A DNA stretch of 64,000 nucleotides from Tubulanus polymorphus (lineage: Eukaryota; Nemertea; Palaeonemertea; Tubulaniformes; Tubulanidae). Of the stretch, positions 23,925-36,600 are shown piece after piece. The notes under the pieces are model-generated. The model did no database searches. It was not told where the DNA came from and saw only the letters and a list, made by a program, of their open reading frames with translations. The stretch spans positions 10,974,501 through 11,038,500 of the forward strand of contig NC_134035.1 in assembly GCF_964204645.1 (NCBI RefSeq), given 5' to 3'. Positions within the stretch are counted from its first letter, which is position 1, and each line of letters starts with the position of its first letter. The position numbers and the translations under genes are program-made.

Positions 23925-25020
23925 GCATTTCAAATATCGAAAAAGTCATGATTGTAGATATCTCAGCAATCAGTTGTTTGTAATTTACTTAGCTATATTC
24001 AATTGGATAGTTGAACAATATCTATATGATGATGCTCCATGTATCTTAATTAAAAAACCTTCAAAATTCTTTGCATTAAACGTAACAATGTGTGGAAATT
24101 AACGTTGATAATGTTTGAAAATCTTGGGCAAAGTTGGAAAAACTGGAAATAGTTGGAATAATTATCTTGTTAAATAATGTTAATGAAAATGAAAATAAAG
24201 ATTGATTAGCTTAATCTCATCTATCCAGAGTGAATCTGTAGGTTTTATCTCTGAGTTCACCCATTTGTAGAAATTACATGATACAAAATTTCAGTTTTCC
24301 TGTAAAAACAATGTTAATGAAATGAAATTAGAGATTGATTATTTGAGAGAGTGAAATTGTTTTATGTCCAGTTTAATGTTTACATTTTGGAGATATGTTA
24401 TGCAGTTTTATGTATGAACAGAATATCCTAAATCTCTCTTAGGCCTACATTGTAATTAGAATAGTTGATATGATTGAATGCTTCATATTTCATGAAATGG
24501 CCAAGTGTCACTTATGCCCGGCGAGTGACTACATGAATTGTCAAACTAATAGTCTTAGACATTCAGACTAGTCCCAATTGTCGGTGTTTAATGGATCGAA
24601 GTTAACAATTCTTTGTTCAATTTTGTTATTTTCCTATTGATTCAAATTGTATCAGTTGCAGTGATAATGTTTTTGCTAAATAAAACTTTGAAATACCTTC
24701 CATGATGTAGCATATGTGATATTAAAAGCTAGTAATTTTATATTTTGGATAATCTAAGTCATTATAAGGCTAAAAATGATATCTTGTTTTTCCTGATCGG
24801 CCGGGTCATTTCATAGATCAATGAAATTTGTAATCAGTTCATTTCCATCTGCCGGGTCTGTTATGGTAAGCTTGATCATGAAAAAGTAATGTAAGGCCTT
24901 ATGTAGAAAGGCGGCCGGCTGGGTCAACTTTAAAGAGTAAAAATGTAAATCAGATTGATAACTTTAAATCTTACGCTTTCCAGAGTATTTGGCCGGGTTT
25001 ATCTCTGGTTTTAGTGCGGG

Positions 25021-25180
25021 GAGCCATGGACCCTCACAGTTTAGAGTCCATGGTTGTGGGCCATAGACATTTCTGTTTTAGATGGTCTATGGTTGGACCT
25101 ACGAGCAGTTATCTATTAGATAATTGCTCGTTGGACCATGGACGTATAAGCTCTAGTTTATTGTTTATACGTCCATGATT
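25021..25180. repeat. Cluster of adjacent palindromes
   Basis: Four inverted repeats lie side by side. One is ccatggaccctcacagttt against agagtccatgg (25024-25053). The next is ccatagacatt against tggtctatgg. The third is gagcagttatct against agataattgctc (25103-25130). The fourth is catggacgtataa against ttatacgtccatg (25137-25174). Parts of the outer arms (accatgga) also match each other, so larger folds are possible. Confidence 0.75.
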
Positions 25181-26007
25181 GGATTGTTTTTTAAATCAGT
25201 CCACGTGTTTGAGGAACTTAAGTTATAATTCCTCAAGCACAAACCTGGCATTTTGTATAATTGTTGTATGAGAGTAAATATAATTGGAGTCTCTTTTTGT
25301 TAAGTTAATTAGCTTCTCTGAACTTTATTAGTTCACCAGTCAGTGGTTTTTTGTTATCTTGCAATCCACCTCTTTTTTCAACCCTATATTCCCACCAACA
25401 TGGTGCGGAGACGAGTATGTCCGCAAAATATGATAATCGATTATATCAGGCAACACAGTTAAACACTTTAAACCGGAAACACTGACACTTGTTGACCGGT
25501 TAGAAGCGAATGTTGCTGCCGAAGAGTAATTGCGAAATTTTTTTGATTGTCACTATAGCCATCAAGGGTGAATTTCCACTTCAATCTTCAATTCAGAATT
25601 TATTGCATCCGTTTATTTATTGCATCAAAACCGTCCAATACTGATTAAAACCGTCTAATACCGACCAAAAGTGAAATAGTACCGACCAAAATTCTAACAA
25701 CCATTAAAAGTAAATCATGATACCGACCAAAAGTAACCAACCAAGTAAAATGAGAAGAAAATCGACCGACCAATGATGACTAGACTCGCGGTTTTTAGCC
25801 TTGTAATTATTTGAAATCTTTCACTATTGAAAACTGTCTGGTAAGTTGACTATAATTGGTGGAGGGATCACTCGCTGGGTGAAGTAGAGACTACTAAATT
25901 TTAATAATTTTTGTTTGAATAACATAGGCGAACTTTATCTTGTCAAATCAAATTCTATTTTCCTAATCATAATTTGCTAGTTCACACGTAGTCCAAATAA
26001 GATAAAG

Positions 26008-26083
26008 CACAGATGAATTTGACGCCTGTTGTTCCACAAACGGCTGACAAAATACTGTCCCACTTTTTAAAATATTAATTTAT
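26008..26083. repeat. Dispersed repeat, member 2 (pair with 6395)
   Basis: Second copy of the cacagatgaatttgacgcc element. It keeps the gcctgttgttccac core and the aaaatattaatt end, with a changed middle. Confidence 0.6.
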
Positions 26084-28179
26084 ATATCCTATGAATGAGT
26101 TTCAGGTTTCGCTTTCAGTTTTGACATTCGTATCAGTTTTTCGAAACAAATTTGTGAGTCTACCATCTCCAAATCGTATCAAATCGGGGATGAGCGGAAG
26201 CCGTGGTGGCCCCTTTGAATTGGCGTCCCGTAGACTGTATTAACATCTACAGACTCCGAATCAAAGATCGTATGAAAGAAAAGTGAGAATCATGTCTACA
26301 AAAAGTGGCTTTAAAGTCTTTATTCAAGAGAATGGTTTCATTAAATAAAGCATTTGAAACGAGCCCGCCACTACAAAAATAGTGATCTGAAACCGTCTAG
26401 TGCTGCCCCTATGTATAACGATAGCGGAGAAAACGTGAACTAACATAATACTCGCTTGCCAGACACTTTTAACGGCCGTACTGAACGAACTATTTACCGA
26501 TTTGCGGGCCGGATTCCGAGAAAATTCTCAAACTCTTTCCAAACAGCTCTGAAACTCCTTAACTGGCAATTCCTCTTCAAATGAATTAGTTTTAAAAGAG
26601 TAAATTAGTATCAGGGTATTTCTAGTTAGGTTGGCGATGATATGATAGTAATTAATTGATAAGCATGAATTGGTCAGTGATGGTCAATTCATGAATTCTC
26701 AATATCTATAGCGCCGAATCCTTTCTAGTTTGACACCATAACGCGGTATATCGTTTTCAAATTCAAGGAGTTTGAATTGGTCAGTGGTGGTTAGTGATGG
26801 TCAGTTTATGAATTTGCAATGATTCTTCAGTAGTTTGAAAACAAACATGACTTGAAAAATTTCCGAAATTCGAAGTCAAGTGTTCGAGACTCGGAGATAT
26901 CTCAATTGGTCAGTTTCTGACCATGATGGTGTCGCCATTGTGGTCTATAGCTCAAATGAAACACGTGGAACCGACGAAGAGGCCCAAAAGTGCAATTTCC
27001 TGAGTGATGTGATCCAAAAATACCCTTACTGGAAAAGGCAGTCTCTCAATCGGACGAAACCAAATCGGACAGGACAATTAAAATTTGGGAAGGCCACAGG
27101 TAGTGGTCTTTCTACGAAGCCCACGTGGTGTCCGTATTATTATGAAATCTTTTTTTAAACCACCATGTACCACGATGTAATAAGCATCGTTGAAGAGCAC
27201 TTGAAACAGCCATTAACCACTTGAAACTGTCAGATCAAACATCATACCGCGTCCCCGCAAAGAGATTTCATTGGCCTTTCTAGACTACCCCGCCAGTACG
27301 GGTAGCCGAGCAAACCGGAAAACTCATAATGTTAGTCAGTAACCTGTCGTGGTTTAGTTTTGATCGGATTTTCACAAACACATAACTTATTTCTAAATTT
27401 ATGAGCAATTTGGTTAAACCTTAATGTATCTTTTGATTCGTGTCTCTTCTCTTTGCTTTTGATATAATTTACTCAATTGTTGTCACTCACTCAACTTAAT
27501 CACTTTTGTTTGAGTGAATTACCCCCCTTAGCTTGCTTCCCTTTGAAAATAAAATGATAATTGAATTTAATTGGATAATCCTAATTTCGATATTACCGGA
27601 GCCACCCCAATGGCTGCTTCAGTCGTACTATAAACCGATGTAGTCCGATGGCGACCTTTTTGATGGAATTGTAGTTAATAACATCAGTAATTTTGATTAT
27701 GGTAAAGCTACGGCATCCTTTCAAGCATCGTACAGAAACTAATTCCCTTTTCGTAACTGCACTTTCCTGTTTGTTTCTGTCGTGTCCCACCCGCATCACA
27801 AAAAAAGTTAAAAAGACAAGACAAAATCAATTCAATTCAAATTGATTCGTCTTGTTAACAAAGACAATGATTTGATAATTCGATTTAGGGTAGAATAAAC
27901 ACGTTGGACAAAGGAGAGAACAAGTAGTAAAAACACATTATACCGTACGTGGGATATAAGAAAGCAATTTAGGAAGTTATTTTGGCAAAAATTCAATATA
28001 GAGTATAGTCAGTATGGTAATTTTCCCTAAAAGAATATAGCTGCAAAGCAGCGATAACATAATATAACGAGAATCCCACTGAAAAGACGAGAAAATGATA
28101 AAGTCCGAAAATGCTTCCTTTAGCTGGTAGTTTATTCAACATTTCGACTATATACTAATAGTCATCTTCTGGTATACTT

Positions 28180-28284
28180 GGCCCGGTTTAACGGATATTA
28201 CCTTCAACCCGGGGGCTAACTTAATTCATTTTCAATTTAGTTAGCCCCCGGGTTAAAGGTAATACCCGTCTATCAAACCGGGCC
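28180..28284. repeat. Palindromic MITE next to the SETDB1 start exon
   Basis: A nearly complete 105-bp palindrome. The left arm reads ggcccggttt, then a ttaccttcaacccggggg-like block and ctaact. The right arm repeats this in reverse complement around a short aattcattttcaattt centre. A diverged relative lies at 46334-46465. It ends 53 bp before the acceptor-bounded exon that carries the SETDB1 ATG, so it sits in the first intron or promoter. Confidence 0.85.
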
Positions 28285-28336
28285 CAGGTATATCGCCCGA
28301 TTACCGGTCAAGATATAAATACTTTGTGTTTTCTAG

Positions 28337-31300
28337 GATAAAGAAGTAGTTATGGCCGATGTGAGCGGTAGAGAAGGCTCAGGAACGGTAGAACAGATGA
28401 TTGTAGACGTGAGCGACGACGACTGCGGCGGAGATGAACAATACGAGTTCGATTTCGACGATATCGATTTCAACGAAGTCGACCTCGAGAAAATGATCGA
28501 TTCCAAATTGCAGCAGTTGGATTTAGAAGAAGAGTCGAAACAGTTGATATCTCCGATACGACATCAAATTAGTACCATTGAGAGTAAGATTAATAAAATT
28601 CTATGTTCATCCTTCCTCATCAACCCATTGGACAGTTTTAGCAGCCATTTTGTTTGACTGTTTTGACATCTACCAGTATTGGAAATATGGTTAGGTTATG
28701 AGGAAGGAGTCAATCACTCGGTTTGAGTTTTGCTTAAGTTGTCATAATGTATATCTATGGTTTGGTGTAATATGACAAAATATGCATCATAAATAGGTTT
28801 AAGAAGAGAAAAAAATTATCCCAACTATCAAGACATCAGTACCCTAACAGATGGCAGCTAGCAACTGTTAAATGATTTATCCAAACTTAATTAGTTTAAG
28901 CTTAAACTTAACGCATTAATTAGCAAGTTCAAAGTTTCTCCTTTACCCTAAGCTCCCTTAGCACCATTCAGGGTGTTATTTGTAGATTTAGGGTTCCTCC
29001 CTTAGGCTACCCCAAACCTAGTTGGAATACCGGAATTTTTTACGGTCCCCTTACAATGTTTGGGGAACAACGGCTAGATACTAGACTCCTCAAAACACAT
29101 GGAGCGGTATTATTAGCAGGTTTAAAGTTTCTTCTTTAACCAAAACCTGCCATCAGGGCATTATGAGCAGGTTAAATTTATTTTTTCCAATTAAAGTTGG
29201 CAGGAAAAAAACCTTCGAACAACAAGCTCTTGAACCATGTATTGACGGAGAACTGGTTATCGATTGCTTTTAACACTTCCACTGCTGTAATCAATAGAAT
29301 TTTGCATTTTTCATCCGCAGAAACAAGTATCAAAGCGAGCAAAATCTTTGAAGACGCTGAAAGACGTTTAGATAAGATTATCAAGTCCTTAACCGATAAA
29401 AAAGAGACCGCACCCAAGTAAGACTCAACCATCCATTAGAAATTCACAGTTAATGATAACTGGGGCTGGATCTCACTAAGTCAGACAAAGCTTAATTCTA
29501 AGTTTTGATTCTAAATAAGCCTCTACCAGGCCTCCAATCGTCCTTGATGTTGATGATGAATTGTTTTTTTATTTGTTTCAGCATTATACATCTATCGGAT
29601 AATGATAGCGATGACGACATACAATTCGTGTCATCGACTAAATCAACGTCGAAAACCGGTACATCGCATCTTCCACCGCATAAACAACCGACTACATTCA
29701 TTAAACTGCCGAACAGGTGAGTACGAACTAACGATTTTTCTTAATAAACAAATCTACCCAAAAAGTGATATATCGACTAAGAACCGATTTCCGATTTCAA
29801 AATCAAACCCCCTGTTTCGCTCCCGGCAGGTGTGGTGAGTCTGTAAGGGGTACTCAATCAAAAAATCTACCAGCCAAATAAATAAAAGGAAAAATCCCTA
29901 TTTTAAGATTTAAAAAAAGAACAAAAAAAAAACACCATGATAATATCTAAAAAATGAAGATGTAAAATCCCACACTTTCGGATAGATTTACAAAAAGTTT
30001 TTCAGTTTCAAAATTGTTAGATATTAAGGATATTGTTAAATACGATTCATCTATTGTTTTGTTGAACAGCAAGGGTACGTTACAAGTAACAGCGAATCAA
30101 ATGGTGATGTCTCGCGATGCAGCCGGAAAAATACACTACGTACCGTTATCGAGCATAAAAGCAGTCGACGGTCAGAACGTACGTAAAAAATTTTTGTATC
30201 CTGTCTCCAAACTTTGAAGCGATATTTACGGAGTCCAAACTAAACAGAGTGAGGCAGAGTCTGCTCTATCATGATATCAGACCACCAATTAATAGAACTC
30301 TGAATTAGAGTTCTCTCCAAATACTGTTTTTGCGATGTTATTCCAAAGTATTCAAAAATCCCTGAATGAATATTTTTAAATTTCAATTTATTGTATTATT
30401 TTTAGGTAAACTGGCAGCAGGTAAGCGAAACTTGATTATTTCCAACGACCTAGACAAGCGGCAATTCACAATACTTACGAATCCGACAAAGGCTTGATTC
30501 AGAAATATAGGCCTATTCATTCTCAGATATTTCATTCGTTTAGGTTCTAATGAAACAAGGTCAAAGCGGTCAACCGAGGCACTTGATCATTCAACACCGA
30601 CAAAGAGTTCCATTTTATAAGACTATCAAACAGCTTCCTCTTATGTACGTATTACCATCATTTACTGATGATGCATTCCTTGTATTATAGAGAAAATGTC
30701 GCTTTATTCAGACATGCCCAACTCTGAATTGGACAAATCTTCCGATGATAAGTTTAAAACCCACAACGTATATACAAAAGATTAAAAGCGAAATTTTTTA
30801 ACTCAAGATTTAGAAATAAGGCGGGATTTGCTGTTATGTTTATTCCATTGAGTTCGCTCTAATCTTCAAGGGAAATGAAGTTGAACATGAAGGTTTTGGC
30901 GAAAAAAGGAAATGACATATGGTACAAGGGTAACGTACAAGATATGCAGGCACCGGATACAGAAAACCCTGATGTAAGCTACATTCATTTATCTGCACCT
31001 GAGACTAACTTTCAAAGTTTTCCCTGGCGGTAGATCGTCAACCCAGGTGACAACCACCATGATAACAATATGATAACTTCGCAAATGTTCCCAGGGATTG
31101 TTTTACAGCCACAACTATGAAACTCGGCCCGGGGGCTGGTTCCATAGTCGTGGCTTAGACTTGAGATAAGTCTAAAACCAAGTTCATAAATGTACCGGTA
31201 GTTCTATAGCCAATCTAACAACTTCAGACTACTTTAAAGATTGTTAACTTTTGGACTTAAGTCTCCACCATAGAATTGGCCCCAGAGTTTGGTTAACCAA

Positions 31301-33658
31301 TTTCCAGCTATTCTTCACTTATTGTTGTTTCACTCTCTCTCACATTTGCAGGGAAGATATCGCGTAAAGTTTGATGGAAAGGGATGGAAATTGGTTACCG
31401 GCAAAGAAATCGCCATTCCAACAGTCGATAACGAAACTAGACTACCACTTGGTACAAGAGTTGTCGGTACGTTGCGTTTGTTTTGAATTTATTCCAGGCA
31501 GCTGGCTTTTATAGAAAGAAAGGTCTAAATACTGGGCTTTCATTACTGGTCAAATGAATTCAGATAATTTTGTGATTACATTAGGATAGAATAAGGGCGC
31601 GCCTTGTAAATAGTAGAACTATTATCAATAGAACTATCAATAAACAGGTGATGAGTTGAACAGAAATGTTTCAAGTTGTCCGTTGAAAGCAAGGGTCAAT
31701 ATCACGGAGGGGTTGGGGTAGGGAATTCTGGTATGAGTTTAAATTCACCGCTCTTATTAAACGTTCTATTTACAGCTCAGTACAGAGATGAAGATGCCAC
31801 ACCGGCCATTTCTCATTACGCCGGTATCGTAGCTGAAAGTCCTAGTGTTCGAAATCTAAATCGGTAAATATCCTATCTATATTAAACTTGACGACGAGTC
31901 GGTAATCATTTCAGAGGATGAATTATTCTAAGCAGTTGAACGGTATCTCTTGAGAGAAACCCATTATGTCAATTCAAACAACTGTTGTTGTTTTTTTTTC
32001 TTACGTTTTCGGACAGAATCCTTCCACCCATCTCCACAGAGTTAGAAAATTATTTTTTTCAAATAAACTAAGAAGATTGATGGTAAGGATTCGACCTGAA
32101 ATTTGAAAAAGAAACGGTGTCTGTTTAAATTCATACTGTGGGTTTCTCTCAATGATATTCATTAAGACTGGAAATAGTCTCAACTATTTACAGAGTTGAA
32201 CAGTTATTGTAATTGCTGCTTTTTTGAAGGTATCTGATATTCTTCGACGATGGATACGCTCAATACAATCATATAAAAACAGTTCATCGTGTTTACAGAC
32301 AAAGTAAGTGTCAGTTTAAACTCACAATGCACTCAAGATGATCTTAATTTTAGAAGCAAAAAAAACTATTTACATTTATTGTACAATAAAGTGTCTGTTC
32401 GTTGCAGGCGAGAATGTTTGGGAGGACATACATCCAGATTCTCAGGAGTTCATTAAAAGTTACTTACTCTCCTACCCAGAGGTAAAATTTACACTCTAAT
32501 TTACACCCTAATTCGTGTTACTGAATCTCCATGTTTTGAAAATCTCACAGGAGTATTTCCAAAATGTTAAAGGTTCAGGATTTAGTCTCACAGTCATTGG
32601 ATTGAGTGTATATTTGTAGAAGCAAAATGGGCTCGGACTGGTCTTAATGATAAATTTGTCAGATTTGATATGAACCAAAATGGGCTGACACCGATCTTTT
32701 AGATTGGCTATAGAACCAAAATTCCTACTCAATAAACAAAGTTGATAGCCATAAAAGTGGTCGTGCATAGTATATAGAGAATGTCAATTGAAATTTTAGC
32801 GACCGATGGTTCGTTTGCAAGTTGGACAGTACATCAAAACAGAATGGAATGGAGAATGGTAAGTGGAAAAATAAGAAATATCGAAATGAATGCTGTTTGC
32901 CTCGACGATATTGGTGAAAAAGTATAGGAGAGGCTGTTTATAATTCAGGAGAGGAACCACAATTAAACAATTACGCAGCTAAACGAAGGCACGGTGGCCT
33001 GGAAGTAATCAGGAAAAAGTCGTGGAATTTTCTTGTCTTTTAAGTCAGGGAAATTTGTTGAGACTTGTTATTGAATTTGTTACTCGCAAAATCAGTTTCC
33101 GTCTATGGCTTGATATTGTGTTAATCGATCAGATTCTTTGCAGACCGAGTGAGGGAAAATCAAGTCAAATAAGAGTGGCCACCCTGTAAGGGAGTAGTGA
33201 CTTTTGGACTCAATTCAATGAACCATTTTTCAAAACTGAAAATAGCCCATAGAATTGGGTGGAAACATCACCACTGGCTCCCATTTTTTTTACATAATAA
33301 ATCATGAGTATTTTCTTCAATTGAATTACAAACAGTCACTTGTCTATGGAAACGGACGAGGCTAGGTCTGTATGACATGCTTTTAATTTTAAATTCAGGT
33401 GGAAAGCACGTGTTCAAGAATTGGACGCGAGTCTCGTGAAAATGTTCTTCGACGCCGATCAGAGAATCGAGTGGATCTACCGCGGTTCGACGCGACTCGA
33501 GCCGCTCTACACCGAACTCGCGAACGCCGAGGCGAACAAGGTGTCGGGCGGTAAAGGTCGCATTCGCCACAATCTCGGTATGCGTAAGAAGAATAAACCG
33601 TACGTCGAATACACTCGCGGAACGGAAAGCGATGACGAACTACAAATCATCGATAAAG
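28337..33658 (+). CDS. SETDB1: SETDB1 exons 1-13: N terminus and triple Tudor domain
   Basis: Exons: 28337-28583, 29321-29417, 29582-29716, about 29998-30178, 30406-30420, 30544-30644, 30871-30973, 31352-31466, 31776-31863, 32230-32303, 32408-32481, 32800-32858 and 33399-33658. The first three encode a strongly acidic start ([17 protein letters not shown]), a charged helix ([17 protein letters not shown]) and an acidic [11 protein letters not shown] motif. Tudor hallmarks follow: [50 protein letters not shown] and [19 protein letters not shown]. These are close to the human order. The triple Tudor module reads methylated/acetylated H3 tails. Exon 4 begins at an acceptor with a weak pyrimidine tract; the better-looking acceptor at 30006 would break the frame. 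Confidence 0.93.
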
Positions 33659-36600
33659 GTATGAATCGTATCAATCATCTCTGAAACTCAAAAGTTGCTG
33701 ACTGCTAACAATTTCTAATAGCCATGATTTGGCCCGGGCTCTCTCCCCCTCTCCCCCTCTCTCCCTCCTCTCCCTCCTTCCATCCCTCTCTCTCCCTATC
33801 CCTTCTTCCCTCTATCCATCCCTCTCTCACTCCTTCCCTCTCTCCCCCTCTCCCTCCTCTCCCTCCTTCCATCCCGCTCTCTCCCCTCTTTTCCTCTCTC
33901 CCCCTATCCCTTCTTCCCTCTATCCATCTCTCCCTCCTTCCCTACCTCTCTCCCTCCTTCCCTACCTCTCTCCCCTATCCTCCTATCCCCCACTCTCTCT
34001 CGCCCAACAGACATTTGATTGTCATTTCGTGAGCAGCCAACATCGATATCTCAGTTAAGAGAGTCTGTTGAGATATTTTACGTAACAGACCATAGATGAA
34101 TGTTATCATTTAATCACACCCGTTGTTAGATTCTCGCGTGTATTGTTTCAGTGGAGCCGCCCACGCAACAGACCGCGCGTAAATCAACCGGCAGATCGGT
34201 GGCGAAAAAATCTACAGGAGGCAGCCAAAATCATCATCAAAATACTTCATCGTCATCATCATCATCTTACTTATCGATTATGACGAAACAAACTACGTCG
34301 CCCGGCAAGAAAGGTTTGTCCCCTCGCCGACGCTATAGCTTGTGAACGTATTTCAATCGACAGTTAATTCGGATGTGTTTGATTTCATTTCAGAATTCAC
34401 GAGTACGTCCCCTGCTAAAGAACATTCCGTGCGTAGGCAAGTTTCCGCTTTAGGTATGTTTAGAAATAAAATCCCGCTATTATCAATTGACTCAAACGTT
34501 TATCAAGAGATTCTTTATAAATACTGTTAGCCCAACATCATTCATTCACACATCGATCGTTGTGCTGCATTTTTTTGTCTTTTCTGTAATTTGTAATATT
34601 TATTGTCTTTTCTTTCTCAGTTGGACCAGAAAACCACGGCGAAAGGATCGACATACCACTCAATAAACTAGTGCCTAATCGTCAAATCAAGAAATATGGT
34701 AGATATAAGAAAAACGTCAATATATAGGCCTCCCCGGGGTTGTCGGGTTTCTCTTTGATAGGGGCCAAGTCATCTAGATTTCATATATAACTTAGCAAAC
34801 AACCTAGGCCATAATTTAGTCCAAATAAGCAACATAGACCTGTGAAACAAGGAGGCAACTGTGATATAGGCCAGACTGGCCTTCATTACTGGTTACAGTT
34901 ACAATACGATATGATACAATATGATGATATGTAAACTATACTTGTTATATAGAGGTTAATGCAGTAGTCCTGCTACGGAATGGTCTTAAACTACGGTATC
35001 TTAAATTTTGATTGCGTAATTTATGAAGTAAATAGATATTTTTCTTTATTTGAAAAAGGGCACTATGGCCCATACCCCCTTGTGAATGCCTGTATGTCAA
35101 ATAGTCAATTATTAACAGCTATCCTGCGAGTAATTTATTTTCCTCTCTCCTCCTCCCCCCGCCCCCGCAGTAAAACATGTGTGTTCGATGACTTGCTCCG
35201 AGGAGGACGACCCGACTAGATTCCGCGGTCACAACCCGCTGCGTATACCACTGCTGTTCGGCTGGAATCGACACCTATCGAAGGTTCGCAACACAAGCGG
35301 TAAACGTTACGTGATTTATTCAGCGCCGTGTCAACGACGTCTGCGCAGCATGGAAGACTTGATGAAATATCTCGATACGACATCATCCAGTTTGTCGTGT
35401 GACATGTTCTGTTTCGACCCGTACATTCACGTGTTGAGTGAATTCGTACCGATCAAGGTAATTACTAATAATAATAATAATGATAATAATAATAATAATA
35501 ATAATTGTCATTTATATAGCGCAGGTATCCTAACCTGAGTGAGTTGAAATGCGCTCCAAACTTGGTACTATTATCCCCAGCCTATAACTCTATTCCATGT
35601 ATCAGTCATCTCTCCTTGGGCAGAAGTAACACCCGAGCAGCTACTAGACGCTCAGGACCCAGTTCCACAGTAGTGAGTTATAATTAGTTCATTTTCAATG
35701 AGTTAACTCAGAGTTAAATCTTAACTCGCAACTGTGGAACTGGACCCTGGAGTCATCTATCAGTCCAGGTACTCATTTACTCCTGGGTGGAGAGAGACGA
35801 TGAGGATAAGTGTCTTGCCGGAGGACACTGCGGAAATATATGGGATTCGAACCCACAACCTTGCTTCCCAGAGTCAAACGCTCTGACCGCTCGCCCACGC
35901 CACTCACTAGCAGACGATGTGTATTAATCATGATCTGTTATTATGTTATGATTTGTCGTTTGAATTGATATATTATCGATATTTCAGACGTTCTGCGACA
36001 TTAAGGATATATCATACGGTAAAGAGACCGTACCGATATCGTGCGTGAACGGTATCGATCGTCAGTATCCGGACTACGTCGAATACTCGAACCAGCGAAT
36101 ACCGGCTAAGGGCGTCAAACTGAATCTCGACACGGAATTCCTCGCTTGTTGCAATTGCACCGATAATTGTCAGGTACGACGCAGACGCAATATTTCTTTG
36201 CGACAGAGTTCCGACCTGGAGTGGATCTAAGGGTTTCTTACAACATTCTTTTAGACCCTTGTAATTTTGAGTGCTCCATTTATTCTGAAATGGGCACAAT
36301 TTTGTCGGGAAAAAAACTAAAAAAGGAAAATTTCTGTAAAAAGGAAAGGCTCGATAATTCCAGAAAGTGGTCAAAAGGTTCTGCGTGAATGGCCTTAGTA
36401 ATATTTGATAAGACCCTCGAATTCTGCCCTCTTTGAAATTCAATGGCCGTATACTTTAAACCTTCATTTGTTTCTCGTGCTATTTCAGGATAAAAGTAAA
36501 TGCGCTTGCTGTCAATTGACGTGGGCCGCGTCTGCCGCGATCGATCCTCAAGGTCGTGTGGATGAAGAAGCCGGTTACGAATACCGAAGATTGAAGCATC

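Larger units (their letters stand above)
23030..25285 (+). repeat. Degenerate large direct repeats
   Basis: Related blocks recur at about 1 kb spacing. One is gtttgaaaatctt (23059, 24113). Another runs from aatgttaatgaaaatgaaa through ctttccagagtga to a gtttatctct-like end (23110, 24175, 24300, 24950). A third runs from gaggaactta through taattcctc and gcac to a ctggcatttt-like end (23235, 25209). The order is kept, so this is an old tandem repeat decayed by substitution and interrupted by the transposon at 23680. The last copy carries extra ggccgggt words. Confidence 0.6.
21251..28179. other. Intergenic region with repeats, no recognisable gene
   Basis: Apart from the repeats listed separately, no open frame here resembles a known protein. 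A motif ataccgaccaaaa recurs near 25640-25740. A gaattggtcagtg-tggt-type phrase recurs near 26667 and 26774. A 92-codon frame at 26880-27158 has no recognisable domain, no joined exons and no support beyond being open. The 5' non-coding exon and promoter of SETDB1 should lie towards the right end, because the coding exon begins with an acceptor. Confidence 0.5.

Noticed and set aside
26880-27158. 92-codon plus-strand open frame
   Set aside because: No recognisable domain, no joined exons, ordinary intergenic composition.
33724-34058. Pro/Ser/Leu-rich frames of about 100 codons
   Set aside because: Artefacts of the CT microsatellite in a SETDB1 intron.
35842-35906. tRNA gene on the minus strand
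   Set aside because: A- and B-box-like sequences are present, but no clean cloverleaf follows and the unit continues into a SINE body and (ATT)n tail.
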